From DASWHF01 sp036393295 (GTDB lineage Bacteria > Pseudomonadota > Gammaproteobacteria > Acidiferrobacterales > UBA6901): DNA of 56,729 nt. The notes beneath the pieces are model-generated. The model did not search any database and was not told the origin of the DNA. It saw only the letters and a program-made list of their open reading frames with translations. The stretch covers positions 1 to 56,729 of the forward strand of contig DASWHF010000084.1 in the NCBI GenBank assembly GCA_036393295.1, given 5' to 3'. Shown in pieces: positions 23,134-30,596 of this stretch. Both the position numbers and the translations under genes were made by a program. How positions within the stretch are numbered: the first letter of the stretch is position 1; every line of letters begins with the position of its first letter.

Positions 23134-24255
23134 ATGTCTCCCAACGATACCCACGTCATCGTCGGCCTGTCCGGCGGCGTCGATTCCGCGGTGACGGCGC
23201 TGCTGCTGAAACGCCGGGGTTATCGCGTGTCCGGCCTGTTCATGAAGAACTGGGAGGAGGACGACACCGAGCACTACTGCGCCGCCGCCGAGGATCTCGA
23301 GATGGCGCGCGCGGTGTGTGCGCGCCTCGACATTCCGCTCGACACCGTCAACTTCGCCGCCGAGTACTGGGACCGGGTGTTCAGCCACTTTCTCGCCGAG
23401 CTCGCCGCCGGGCGCACGCCCAACCCGGACGTGCTGTGCAACCAGGAGATCAAGTTCAAGGCCTTCCGCGAGCATGCCGAGCGGCTCGGCGCGGCCTTCA
23501 TCGCGACCGGGCATTACGCCCGCGTGATCGAGCGCGACGGCCGGTTTTGGCTCGCCAAGGCGAGCGACGCCAACAAGGATCAGAGCTATTTTCTGCACAC
23601 GCTCGACCAGCGCGCGCTCGCGCGCACGCTGTTCCCGCTCGGCGAGCTCGACAAGCCGGCGGTGCGCGCCCTGGCGCGCGACGCCGGGCTGCCGAACCAC
23701 GCGCGCCAGGACAGCACCGGCATCTGCTTCATCGGCGAACGCCGGTTCCGCGATTTCCTCGGCCGCTACCTGCCGGCGCAGCCGGGCGCCATACTGAGCC
23801 TCGACGGCCGGCGCCGCGGCGAGCACGCCGGACTCATGTACTACACCATCGGCCAGCGCCAGGGCCTCGGGATCGGCGGCGCGGGCGAGGCCTGGTACGT
23901 GGTCGACAAGGACGTCGGGCGCAATCTGCTGTGGGTCGCCCAGGGTCACGACCACCCGGCGCTGTTCCGGCGCGCGCTGACGGCCGGACCCTTGCATTGG
24001 ATCGGCGGCGAAGCGCCGGTCGCACCCGGCCGTCTCACGGCCAAGACGCGCTATCGGCAGGCCGACCAGCCGTGCACGCTGGTCGGAATCCGCGACGGCA
24101 TCGGCCGCGTTGAATTCGACTCGCCGCAGCGCGCGATCACCCCCGGACAGTCGGTCGTGTTCTACGACGGCGAGCTGTGTCTCGGCGGCGGCGTGATTGC
24201 CGGCGCCGAACCGGCGACCGGCGACGTGGCTATGCGGACGGCGCTTTCCACTTAG
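23134..24255 (+). CDS. mnmA: tRNA-specific 2-thiouridylase MnmA
   Basis: Inserts sulfur at C2 of the wobble uridine in Lys, Glu and Gln tRNAs, using ATP and persulfide delivered by the Tus relay. The 373-residue protein has the PP-loop SGGVDS at 13-18, catalytic Cys102 in LCNQEIKF and persulfide Cys198 in TGICFIGERRF, both at the normal positions, plus YYTIGQRQGLGIGG and a C-terminal beta-barrel. MnmA normally receives sulfur from TusE, itself partner of a DsrE-family TusBCD complex; the DsrE-like proteins at 6050 and 7353 are secreted or periplasmic and so are unlikely partners. hflD, which follows mnmA in E. coli, is absent. Confidence 0.97.
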   Translation: MSPNDTHVIVGLSGGVDSAVTALLLKRRGYRVSGLFMKNWEEDDTEHYCAAAEDLEMARAVCARLDIPLDTVNFAAEYWDRVFSHFLAELAAGRTPNPDVLCNQEIKFKAFREHAERLGAAFIATGHYARVIERDGRFWLAKASDANKDQSYFLHTLDQRALARTLFPLGELDKPAVRALARDAGLPNHARQDSTGICFIGERRFRDFLGRYLPAQPGAILSLDGRRRGEHAGLMYYTIGQRQGLGIGGAGEAWYVVDKDVGRNLLWVAQGHDHPALFRRALTAGPLHWIGGEAPVAPGRLTAKTRYRQADQPCTLVGIRDGIGRVEFDSPQRAITPGQSVVFYDGELCLGGGVIAGAEPATGDVAMRTALST

Positions 24256-24279
24256 GTAAAGAATTACTAGAATGGCGCC

Positions 24280-25920
24280 ATGGCCAGCGCCGCCGTCAGT
24301 CAGATCATCGCCTTCCTCGAATCCCAGAAGGGTCGCCTGCCGACCATCGCCGAGGAGACCGGCCTCGGCCTCGAATGGCTGCGCAAGCTGGTCGGCGGCC
24401 ATATCCAGGACCCGGGCATCAGCAAGATCGAGACGCTGCGCGCCTATATCAACAAGGACGCGGCCGGCAACCTGCCGCCGCTGTCGACGCTCACCGCGCT
24501 GTCCCCGCTCGACGGCCGCTACGGCGCCAAGACCGCGGTGCTGCGGCCGCTGTTCAGCGAGTACGGGCTGATCCGCTACCGGGTGCTGGTCGAGGTGCGC
24601 TGGCTGCTGTGGCTCGCCGCGCATCCGCAGATCGCCGAGGTGCCGGCCTTCTCCGAGGCGGCGCGCGCGCTGCTCGCGGCGCTGGTCGAGGACTTCACCG
24701 AAGGCGACGCGCGCCGCATCAAGGACATCGAGGCGACCACCAATCACGACGTCAAGGCGGTCGAGTATTTCCTCAAGGAGCGCACCCGCGACAACGAAGA
24801 GATCGTCAAGGTCGCGGAGTTCTTCCACTTCGCCTGCACCTCCGAGGACATCAACAATCTCGCCTACGGGCTGATGCTGCGCGACGCGCGCGACGCGGTG
24901 CTGCTGCCGGCGATGGACGGCCTGATCGCGGCGCTCGCCGAGCTTGCGCACGCGAACGCCGCGCAGCCGATGTTGGCGCGCACCCACGGCCAGCCGGCCT
25001 CGCCCACCACCGTCGGCAAGGAGCTGGCGAACGTCGTGGCGCGCCTGCGGCGCCAGCGCGCACAGGTGGCGGCGGTGCCGATGCTCGGCAAGCTCAACGG
25101 CGCGGTCGGCAATTACAACGCGCATCTCGTCGCCTACCCGGACATCGACTGGCCGGCCGGCGCGCGCGATTTCGTCGAGTCGCTGGGGCTTGAGTTCAGC
25201 GCCTACACCACCCAGATCGAGCCGCACGACTACATCGCCGAGCTGTTCCACGCGATCGCGCGCTTCAACACCGTGCTGCTCGACTTCAACCGCGACGCCT
25301 GGGGCTACATCTCGCTCGGCTATTTCAAGCAGAAGGTGGTCAGCGGCGAGGTCGGCTCCAGCACCATGCCGCACAAGGTGAACCCCATCGACTTCGAGAA
25401 TTCCGAGGGCAACCTCGGCCTGGCCAACGCGCTGTTCGAGCACCTCGCCGCCAAGCTGCCGGTGAGCCGCTGGCAGCGCGACCTGTCGGATTCCACGGTG
25501 CTGCGCAATCTCGGCGTGGGCCTGGGCTACGCGCTGCTCGCCTACGACTCCTGCCGCAAGGGCATCGGCAAGCTCGAGGTGAACGCCGAGCGGCTCGCCG
25601 AGGACCTGGAGCGCAACTGGGAAGTGCTGGCCGAACCGATCCAGACCGTGATGCGCCGCTACGGCGTCGAGCAGGCCTACGAGAAGCTCAAGGCGCTGAC
25701 GCGCGGCCAGGGCGGCATCGACCGCGACGCGCTGCACGCCTTCATCGACGGGCTGGCGATCCCGGACGACGCCAAGCGACGCCTGCGCGACCTGACCCCG
25801 GCCGGCTACACCGGCAACGCCGCCGACCAGGCGGCGCGCATCGCCGACGGCGGTAGAAACCATGACGAAGGGTCCCCTCTCCCCCCGGGAGAGGGACAGG
25901 GTGAGGGCCAAGCGTCGTAA
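24280..25920 (+). CDS. purB: Adenylosuccinate lyase with an N-terminal helix-turn-helix domain
   Basis: PurB cleaves SAICAR and adenylosuccinate in purine synthesis. From about residue 70 (TALSPLDGRYG) to 520 the protein is a standard PurB, with THGQPASPTTVGKE and the GSSTMPHKVNP signature near residues 358-368. Residues 1-62 precede it in the same frame and look like an XRE/Cro-type helix-turn-helix: LPTIAEETGLGLEWLRKLV followed by GGHIQDPGISKIETLRAYI. No ATG, GTG or TTG codon lies between the two parts, so translation from the ATG at 24280 must give a fusion. The last 23 residues (from GGRNHDEGSPLPPGEG) come from an intergenic repeat. Total is 546 residues, about 90 longer than the E. coli enzyme. 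The gap from mnmA is 24 bases. Confidence 0.93.
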   Translation: MASAAVSQIIAFLESQKGRLPTIAEETGLGLEWLRKLVGGHIQDPGISKIETLRAYINKDAAGNLPPLSTLTALSPLDGRYGAKTAVLRPLFSEYGLIRYRVLVEVRWLLWLAAHPQIAEVPAFSEAARALLAALVEDFTEGDARRIKDIEATTNHDVKAVEYFLKERTRDNEEIVKVAEFFHFACTSEDINNLAYGLMLRDARDAVLLPAMDGLIAALAELAHANAAQPMLARTHGQPASPTTVGKELANVVARLRRQRAQVAAVPMLGKLNGAVGNYNAHLVAYPDIDWPAGARDFVESLGLEFSAYTTQIEPHDYIAELFHAIARFNTVLLDFNRDAWGYISLGYFKQKVVSGEVGSSTMPHKVNPIDFENSEGNLGLANALFEHLAAKLPVSRWQRDLSDSTVLRNLGVGLGYALLAYDSCRKGIGKLEVNAERLAEDLERNWEVLAEPIQTVMRRYGVEQAYEKLKALTRGQGGIDRDALHAFIDGLAIPDDAKRRLRDLTPAGYTGNAADQAARIADGGRNHDEGSPLPPGEGQGEGQAS

Positions 25921-25976
25921 TTGCCCCCCTCACCCCCTAACCCTCTCCCCCCGCCGTGGGCGGAGGGAGAGGGAAC
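25871..25976. repeat. GC-rich CCCTCACCC/CCCTCTCCC inverted repeat overlapping the purB 3' end
   Basis: Two halves around 25910-25930 are roughly mirror images: CCCCTCTCC, GGGAGAGGG and GGGTGAGGG on the left, and CCCTCACCC, CCCTCTCCCC and GGAGGGAGAGGG on the right. This word set is a familiar type of dispersed intergenic repeat in proteobacteria. It replaces the natural end of purB and supplies its last codons and stop. Confidence 0.75.
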
Positions 25977-25990
25977 TTGTTCAGAGCACC

Positions 25991-26431
25991 TTAGGCGTGG
26001 CGACGCGCCATGGACCCCCGACGGCGTGACGGGCGGGACTTGCGGGCACGGCCCGGCGGCTTGACGTCGATGCGCATCTCGGTGAGGAACAGCATGCCGC
26101 TCGCGCCCAGCCCCACCAACAGGCTCACCACCGTGACCGGGCTCACCGGGATCGCGTGCGCGATGAACATCAGGTAGGCGCTGGTGAAGCCGACGAACGC
26201 CAGGCCGGTGGCGGCAGCGCGCACGATCTCCTTCTCCGGATCGTAGGCGGCGATCAGGAAAGTGGCCATCATGCCCAGCAGGGCGGCCGCGAACAGCGCG
26301 GTGACGGCGACGTCATAGGGACCGGTGCTGACGAGACCATGGCTCGCGCCGGGTGCCAGCAGCAGCGCCAGCCCCCAGGCCATGTACAGCGCCGCGGCGA
26401 CCAACAGCGTAATCTGGATCTGAGTCTTCAT
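25991..26431 (-). CDS. Small inner-membrane protein of unknown function
   Basis: A 146-residue protein with four predicted membrane helices at about 8-27, 41-63, 73-93 and 97-115 (for example VTALFAAALLGMMATFLIAA and FVGFTSAYLMFIAHAI), followed by a basic cytoplasmic tail rich in Arg, Lys and Pro. There is no catalytic motif. It is convergent with purB and divergent from the operon at 26528, with a perfect palindrome in the shared gap. I do not recognise a named family; the pattern is of a small DUF-type membrane protein. Confidence 0.65.
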   Translation of the reverse strand: MKTQIQITLLVAAALYMAWGLALLLAPGASHGLVSTGPYDVAVTALFAAALLGMMATFLIAAYDPEKEIVRAAATGLAFVGFTSAYLMFIAHAIPVSPVTVVSLLVGLGASGMLFLTEMRIDVKPPGRARKSRPSRRRGSMARRHA

Positions 26432-26467
26432 GCCTGTCCTCCAGTCGGGAATTCCCCGGTGATGAGG

Positions 26468-26487
26468 CTATACTTGACCAAGTATAG
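26468..26487. promoter_or_regulatory. Perfect palindromic operator candidate
   Basis: CTATACTTG (26468-26476) and CAAGTATAG (26479-26487) are perfect 9-base inverted arms around AC. The element lies 36 bases from the minus-strand gene start and 40 bases from the plus-strand start, in an AT-richer patch. Its shape suits a dimeric repressor of MarR/HxlR or similar size. TATACT/TATAGT words in the arms may also be -10 boxes. Confidence 0.55.
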
Positions 26488-26527
26488 TAGTGAAATCGCC
26501 GGCCACCGGGACCCGCCCCGCCTGACC

Positions 26528-27034
26528 ATGACCGACGCCACCGACGCCAACGCCAAAGCCCCCACCGAACGCATCGTTACCCGCGATGCGGCGCGCGGCG
26601 CGGTCGCGCGCGTGATCGAGCAGGCACGCCACAATCTGCTGGTCTTCGCCCCGGTGCTCGACGCGCATCTGTTCAACTCCGTCGAGGCCGGCGCCGCGCT
26701 CGCCGCCTTCATCGCCCGCCACCACGACAACCGCGCGCGCTTCGTGGTCGGCGACGGCCACCAGGCGCTGCGCGACAATCCGCGGCTGGTGGCGCTCGCC
26801 CGGCGCTTTCCCGACGCGCTGAGCCTGCGGCACGTCGGCGAGGACCACCGCAATCTGCGCGAGCTGATGGTGATCGCCGACCACCGCGGCTACTTCCACC
26901 TGGAAAACGTCGAGCGCCTCGACGGCCGACTGGCGATCGAGGCGCCGCAGGCGGCGGCCACCCTGATGAAGCGCTTTCACGAAATCTGGGACCGGAGCGA
27001 GCCGCTCACCGGTCTCCACCCCCTGGGGCTTTGA
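26528..27034 (+). CDS. Protein of unknown function, possible PLD-like/DUF7931-type domain
   Basis: A 168-residue soluble protein. The start chosen is ATG 26528; an in-frame ATG at 26462 lies before the palindrome and would place the operator inside the gene. The core RHNLLVFAPVLDAHLFNSVEA, then RARFVVGDGHQALRDNPRLV, RHVGEDHRNLRELMVIADH and GYFHLENVERLDG resembles the small non-catalytic phospholipase-D-like domain found in gammaproteobacteria, sometimes fused to acetyltransferases. No HKD catalytic motif is present. It is followed after three bases by an NlpC/P60 lipoprotein gene, so it is probably cotranscribed with it. Confidence 0.65.
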   Translation: MTDATDANAKAPTERIVTRDAARGAVARVIEQARHNLLVFAPVLDAHLFNSVEAGAALAAFIARHHDNRARFVVGDGHQALRDNPRLVALARRFPDALSLRHVGEDHRNLRELMVIADHRGYFHLENVERLDGRLAIEAPQAAATLMKRFHEIWDRSEPLTGLHPLGL

Positions 27035-27037
27035 ATC

Positions 27038-27511
27038 ATGACGACCTTCCGCACCGGACTCCTCGCCCTGGTGTGCGCCACCGCGGTGATCGGCGCCTGC
27101 ACCGGCAGCCCCACGCGCGCCCCGGCCACCGACCCCGCCGCCGCCGAGGCGGCGCGCATTGCGGCCAGTATGGTCGGCAAACCCTACCGCTACGGCGGGC
27201 GCTCGCCGGCCTCCGGCTTCGACTGCAGCGGGCTGGTGTACTTCAGCTTCGCCCGGGCCGGCATGGACGTGCCGCGCAGCACCCGACAGCAGGTCAAGGC
27301 CAGCGCGCCGGTCCCGCGGCGCGCGCTGCGCCCCGGCGACCTGGTGTTCTTCGATCAGGAGGGCAGGAAGTCCTCGCACGTCGGCATCTACGTCGGCAGC
27401 GGCCGCTTCGTGCATGCGCCGTCGAGCGGCAAGCGCGTGCGCACCGACTCGCTGAGCGACAACTACTGGCAGCGGCACTTCGCCAGCGCGCGGCGCTTCC
27501 GCGAGCTCTGA
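27038..27511 (+). CDS. NlpC/P60-family cell-wall peptidase, lipoprotein
   Basis: Predicted D,L-endopeptidase of peptidoglycan stem peptides, anchored to the outer membrane. The 157-residue precursor has a lipobox VIGAC with Cys21 as the lipid site. The C40 peptidase domain starts at AARIAASMVGKPYRYGG and has catalytic Cys63 in DCSGLV, His114 in SSHVGIYVG and a third polar residue, His126, in FVHAPS. Spr/MepS and NlpC of E. coli are the nearest well known relatives. It is the middle gene of a tight three-gene run. Confidence 0.93.
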   Translation: MTTFRTGLLALVCATAVIGACTGSPTRAPATDPAAAEAARIAASMVGKPYRYGGRSPASGFDCSGLVYFSFARAGMDVPRSTRQQVKASAPVPRRALRPGDLVFFDQEGRKSSHVGIYVGSGRFVHAPSSGKRVRTDSLSDNYWQRHFASARRFREL

Positions 27512-27516
27512 CGGCC

Positions 27517-28377
27517 ATGCGCCGACGCGCCGCCACGCTGCTGCTCGGGCTGTGGGTCGGTGTCGCGGTGCTCGCGCACGGCGCCGAGCTGTATCGCCTC
27601 GATCTCCAACATCGCAGCGCCGAAGACATGATCCCGATCGTGCGCCCGCTGCTCGAGCCCGGCGCCAGCGTCTCCGGCGCCGACCACCGCCTGTTCATCC
27701 GAAGTTCCGCGAGGAATTTCCGAGAGATCGAGCGCGCCGTCGCGACGCTCGACACGCCGCGCCGCATGCTGCGCATCGAGGTCGCGCAGGACGCCGGCAC
27801 GTCGTCGATCGAGCGCCGCCAGGAGCTGTCGGCCGACTCCCGGGCCGGCGATCGCACGCGCATCGTCGTGACGCCGCGCGCCGGCACCGGTGGCGGCGTC
27901 ATCGAGCGCGACGGCGTGCGCTATCGCGTCGAGCACCGCGGCCACGAGTCGGTAAGCCGCAGCGGGCAGTTCCTGACCGTGCTGGACGGCGGCTCGGCGA
28001 GCCTGCGGGTGGGGACAGTGCATGCCGACATCGAGACGTTTCTGGTGCTGGCCGGCGACCGCCTGCGGGTCGCGGCCGGCGCGGTCTACCGGGAGGTCGG
28101 CACCGGCTTCGATGTGCGGCCGCGTCTGCACGACGATCACGTGGTGCTCGACATCACACCGCGGCTCGCCTTCCGCGGCGAGCACGGCGCACAAGAGGTG
28201 ATGTTCCAGGAACTGACCACTTCGGTGCGCGCGCGGCTCGGCGAATGGGTCGACCTGGGCGGCAGTCTCGCGCAGTACAGCCGGGTGCACCGCGCCATCC
28301 TCGGCCGCCGCACCGAAACCGCCGGCGAGCGCCATGGCCTGCGCGTCAAAGTCGATGCCGTCCGCGCCGCGCCCTGA
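27517..28377 (+). CDS. Short secretin-like periplasmic protein
   Basis: A 286-residue precursor with a signal peptide (residues 1-22, ending AHGAE). Residues 24-90 look like a secretin N1/NolW-type domain: YRLDLQHRSAEDMIPIVRPL, then ADHRLFIRSSARNFREIERA and TLDTPRRMLRIEV. The C-terminal third (VVLDITPRLAF, then LTTSVRARLGEWVDLGGSL) resembles the beginning and turn of the secretin beta-domain, which normally ends in a multi-strand gate. The protein is much shorter than GspD or PilQ (usually over 600 residues). It may be a pared-down outer-membrane or accessory protein rather than a full secretion channel. Start ATG at 27517 gives the signal peptide. Confidence 0.7.
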   Translation: MRRRAATLLLGLWVGVAVLAHGAELYRLDLQHRSAEDMIPIVRPLLEPGASVSGADHRLFIRSSARNFREIERAVATLDTPRRMLRIEVAQDAGTSSIERRQELSADSRAGDRTRIVVTPRAGTGGGVIERDGVRYRVEHRGHESVSRSGQFLTVLDGGSASLRVGTVHADIETFLVLAGDRLRVAAGAVYREVGTGFDVRPRLHDDHVVLDITPRLAFRGEHGAQEVMFQELTTSVRARLGEWVDLGGSLAQYSRVHRAILGRRTETAGERHGLRVKVDAVRAAP

Positions 28378-28402
28378 TCCCGGCGCCGGGTTTTCTCGCG
28401 GC

Positions 28403-28738
28403 CTACTCTTCCTCGTCGCTCAGCTCCGGGTCCCAACCCAGAGCGCGGGCGCGCTCGATGGCGGCGGCGTGGATGCGGGTGTGGTGTTCGCGGATATCGG
28501 GCGGCAGCGCGTCGACACGATAGCCGTACCGGCCCCAGGCGTCGCGCACCTTGGACGACAGCGCCTCGAGCGCGGCATAGGTCCAACCGGCGCAGCTCTC
28601 GGTCTCGGGGATAAAGCCGAAGATCCAGCCATCCTTGACGATACCGCCCAGAAAGGTCATGCCGCCGTACTCGTCGTCGTGAATGCCGACGTAGGTGCGC
28701 GCGGCTCCGCGGGCGGACGTGTCGGGCGGGTTGGCCAT
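28403..28738 (-). CDS. Acidic small protein of unknown function
   Basis: A 111-residue soluble protein with segments TYVGIHDDEYGGMTFLGGIV, KDGWIFGFIPETESCAGWTY and REHHTRIHAAAIERARALGW and an acidic end (SDEEE). It is convergent with the secretin-like gene and lies 19 bases downstream of slyX on the same strand, so it may share that transcript. No known domain is recognised. The single Cys and His-rich HHTRIH segment do not make a clear metal site. Confidence 0.65.
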   Translation of the reverse strand: MANPPDTSARGAARTYVGIHDDEYGGMTFLGGIVKDGWIFGFIPETESCAGWTYAALEALSSKVRDAWGRYGYRVDALPPDIREHHTRIHAAAIERARALGWDPELSDEEE

Positions 28739-28757
28739 GGGGGTTCCCGATCGCCGC

Positions 28758-28970
28758 TCAGTAATGCGGAGGCGGCGGCTCCTCCGCGGCCGGACCCACC
28801 AGCGCGCCGGCGCGCGCCTGCTCCTTCAGGCGCTCGACCTCGCCGACGAGCGCCTCGAGCAGCCGGTCCTGGCGGAGCAGCGCGTCGCTCAACGTCTGCA
28901 GGGCCGCGTCCTGCTGGGTCAGGCGGATCTCGAGATCGACGAGGCGGGTATCGGTGGTCGGGTCGGTCAT
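28758..28970 (-). CDS. slyX: SlyX-family protein
   Basis: A 70-residue coiled-coil protein with the SlyX hallmark: LVDLEIRLTQQDAALQTLSD followed by a heptad helix DRLLEALVGEVERLKEQ and a Pro-rich tail ending PPPPHY. SlyX function is unknown in any species to my knowledge. The neighbouring genes (28403 and MoaD-like 28990) are on the same strand with gaps of about 20 bases, suggesting an operon. Confidence 0.9.
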   Translation of the reverse strand: MTDPTTDTRLVDLEIRLTQQDAALQTLSDALLRQDRLLEALVGEVERLKEQARAGALVGPAAEEPPPPHY

Positions 28971-28989
28971 GGCGGTCAGTCCGGGGTCT

Positions 28990-29238
28990 TCAGGCGAGCC
29001 GCGCCGAGACCAACGCGATCTCGTCGCCGTCGGTGACGCGGGTGCCCGGCTCGGCGAACTTCTTGTTGACCGTGATGCGCAAGGCGTCCTCGCGGATGTA
29101 CTTGTCCCAGTTGCCGCCGCGCGCGCGCAGCCAGGCGAGCAGGCCGCGCACGTCGGTCACCTCCGCCGGAAGCTCGACCTCCTCGACGCCGCGGCCAAGC
29201 TGGTCGACAAGGCTCGCGAAATACAGAATCCTGGCCAT
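28990..29238 (-). CDS. MoaD-like beta-grasp protein lacking the C-terminal Gly-Gly
   Basis: An 82-residue ubiquitin-fold protein that follows MoaD closely: RILYFASLVDQLGRG, TDVRGLLAWLRARGG and ITVNKKFAEPGTRVTDGDEI. MoaD normally ends in GG, which is adenylated and thiocarboxylated for sulfur transfer into molybdopterin. Here the chain ends ALVSARLA and stops, with no Gly-Gly in this frame. It therefore could not act as a standard sulfur carrier unless it is processed or serves another role. No moaE, moaA or moaC gene is nearby. A molybdenum enzyme operon is at 45380-49584, but linkage is only circumstantial. Confidence 0.8.
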   Translation of the reverse strand: MARILYFASLVDQLGRGVEEVELPAEVTDVRGLLAWLRARGGNWDKYIREDALRITVNKKFAEPGTRVTDGDEIALVSARLA

Positions 29239-29247
29239 GCACGCGCC

Positions 29248-29580
29248 TCAGGCGATGTTGAGCAGCGCGACCAGGTCGCTGAAGGACCGGTAGTCGTCGT
29301 GGCGGAAGCTCAATCCGACGCCGGTCTCGTCGATGCGCGTGACCTGCGCCGGCAGGCGATGCTGCAGGGTCCGGCCGTCCACGTCGATGCGGAGGTTCAT
29401 GTCGATGTCCGCGCTGTGCGGCAGGATCTCGCCGCCGGTGTCGACGTAGGCGCCCTCCGGGCTGATGTCGCGCGTCCGGCAGTCGAGCAGCATGAGGGAA
29501 TTGAAATACAGCGACACGCTGAGCTGCAAGGGCATGCGCGGATTGCCGCGCCGCTCCTGGTCCTGCCGCCGGTCGTTCAT
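29248..29580 (-). CDS. PilZ-domain c-di-GMP-binding protein
   Basis: A 110-residue single PilZ domain. The start at 29580 has GGAGAG in the normal place; another in-frame ATG four codons upstream is possible. The N-terminal RRQDQERRGNPRMPL gives the RXXXR element and DISPEGAYVD the [D/N]XSXXG element, both needed for c-di-GMP binding, so binding is likely. Beta strands follow to RIDETGVGLSF. It would report c-di-GMP made by the cyclase at 54218 or others. It shares a strand with MoaD-like and SlyX genes, 9 bases apart. Confidence 0.88.
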   Translation of the reverse strand: MNDRRQDQERRGNPRMPLQLSVSLYFNSLMLLDCRTRDISPEGAYVDTGGEILPHSADIDMNLRIDVDGRTLQHRLPAQVTRIDETGVGLSFRHDDYRSFSDLVALLNIA

Positions 29581-29719
29581 GGCGCTCTCCATCGGTCAGC
29601 CTGTGACCGCCCCGTAGCCCTGCCGGACATGGTACACCGCCTGGGCGGTGCGACCAAGAATATATCCGGGCCTCGTGCTTAACGCCGACGCGCGCCAGCC
29701 GCCACGGCAATCCGCGGCG

Positions 29720-30469
29720 TCACTCCAGGTAGCGCGCCTGCCAGGCCAGGTAGAGATTGTGGACATGCTCGCAGTACTCGGCCTTGTCGCGGAAATCGGC
29801 CGGGTCGATGGCGTCGTAGACGTAGTAGTTCGCGCGGTTGTTGCGGGTGGTCATGAAGTGCCACATCTTGTCGAGCAGCGTGTACGGCGGCCGCCACTCG
29901 AAGTCCTGCTGGGCCTCGTAGTGCAGGAACACCGGCAGGATGGGGATGCCGGTGCGCAGCGAGATGTCGAAGGCGCCGAACTTGAAGGTCTTGAAGATGC
30001 GCCGCCCGAGGCAGCCGCCCTCCGGGTAGAGCGCGACGTTATGACCCTTGGCGAGCTCGGCGGTGATCGTCTCGGCCGCCGCGCGCCGCGAGGCGCGCGA
30101 CTCGCGCTGCACGAACAGCGTGCCGGCCGCGCGGTTGATGCGGCCGGTCAGCCACCAGTCTTGCACCTCGATCTTGGCGAGCGAGTACACCGGGAACAGC
30201 GCCGGTACGCCGACGTCCTCGAGCGCGGAGGGGTGATTGGCGATCAGAATGTACTGCTTGGGCAGCGGCCGCCGGTTCTTCTGGTGCAGCCGCAGGTCGA
30301 CGCCGAGCGCACGCACGAAGAACCGGCACCAGACCCGGAACGCGCGGAAGTACCAGGGCCGGAAACGGCCGAGCGGCACGAAGGCCAGCAGGTAGAGAAC
30401 CAGCGTGAACAGCGCGAGCTCGATCCAGCACCAAGTGAGCCACAGTATGCGCGCGATCCCGTAAACCAC
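29720..30469 (-). CDS. Lysophospholipid acyltransferase-like protein (PlsC superfamily)
   Basis: A 249-residue protein with a GTG start at 30469, giving an N-terminal membrane helix (LTWCWIELALFTLVLYLLAF). Acyltransferase motif I is N78-H79-P80-S81-A82-L83-E84-D85: the usual HX4D has Glu at the Asp position and the Asp one residue later. Motif III is YPEGG at 148-152. The WRPPYTLLDK region is typical of lyso-lipid acyltransferases. The open frame upstream of 30469 has low-complexity composition and is not used. Role is probably acyl transfer to a lysophospholipid or lyso-ornithine lipid; the substrate is not identified. Confidence 0.75.
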   Translation of the reverse strand: MVYGIARILWLTWCWIELALFTLVLYLLAFVPLGRFRPWYFRAFRVWCRFFVRALGVDLRLHQKNRRPLPKQYILIANHPSALEDVGVPALFPVYSLAKIEVQDWWLTGRINRAAGTLFVQRESRASRRAAAETITAELAKGHNVALYPEGGCLGRRIFKTFKFGAFDISLRTGIPILPVFLHYEAQQDFEWRPPYTLLDKMWHFMTTRNNRANYYVYDAIDPADFRDKAEYCEHVHNLYLAWQARYLE

Positions 30470-30596
30470 GTCCCGTCCCCGCTCGCCGTGTTCCCCACGG
30501 CGTTTCCCCGAGTATAGGTCAGCACCGCCGCGGGCGGGACACAACCGGTTGATTCGAATTTCCTGCGCCGCGGCGTTGAGTGCGGACGCGTCGGCG

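Noticed and set aside
23059..25911. A 950-codon open frame opposite mnmA and purB
   Set aside because: It overlaps two well supported genes and reads as low-complexity Val/Ala/Arg/Gly/Asp without domains.
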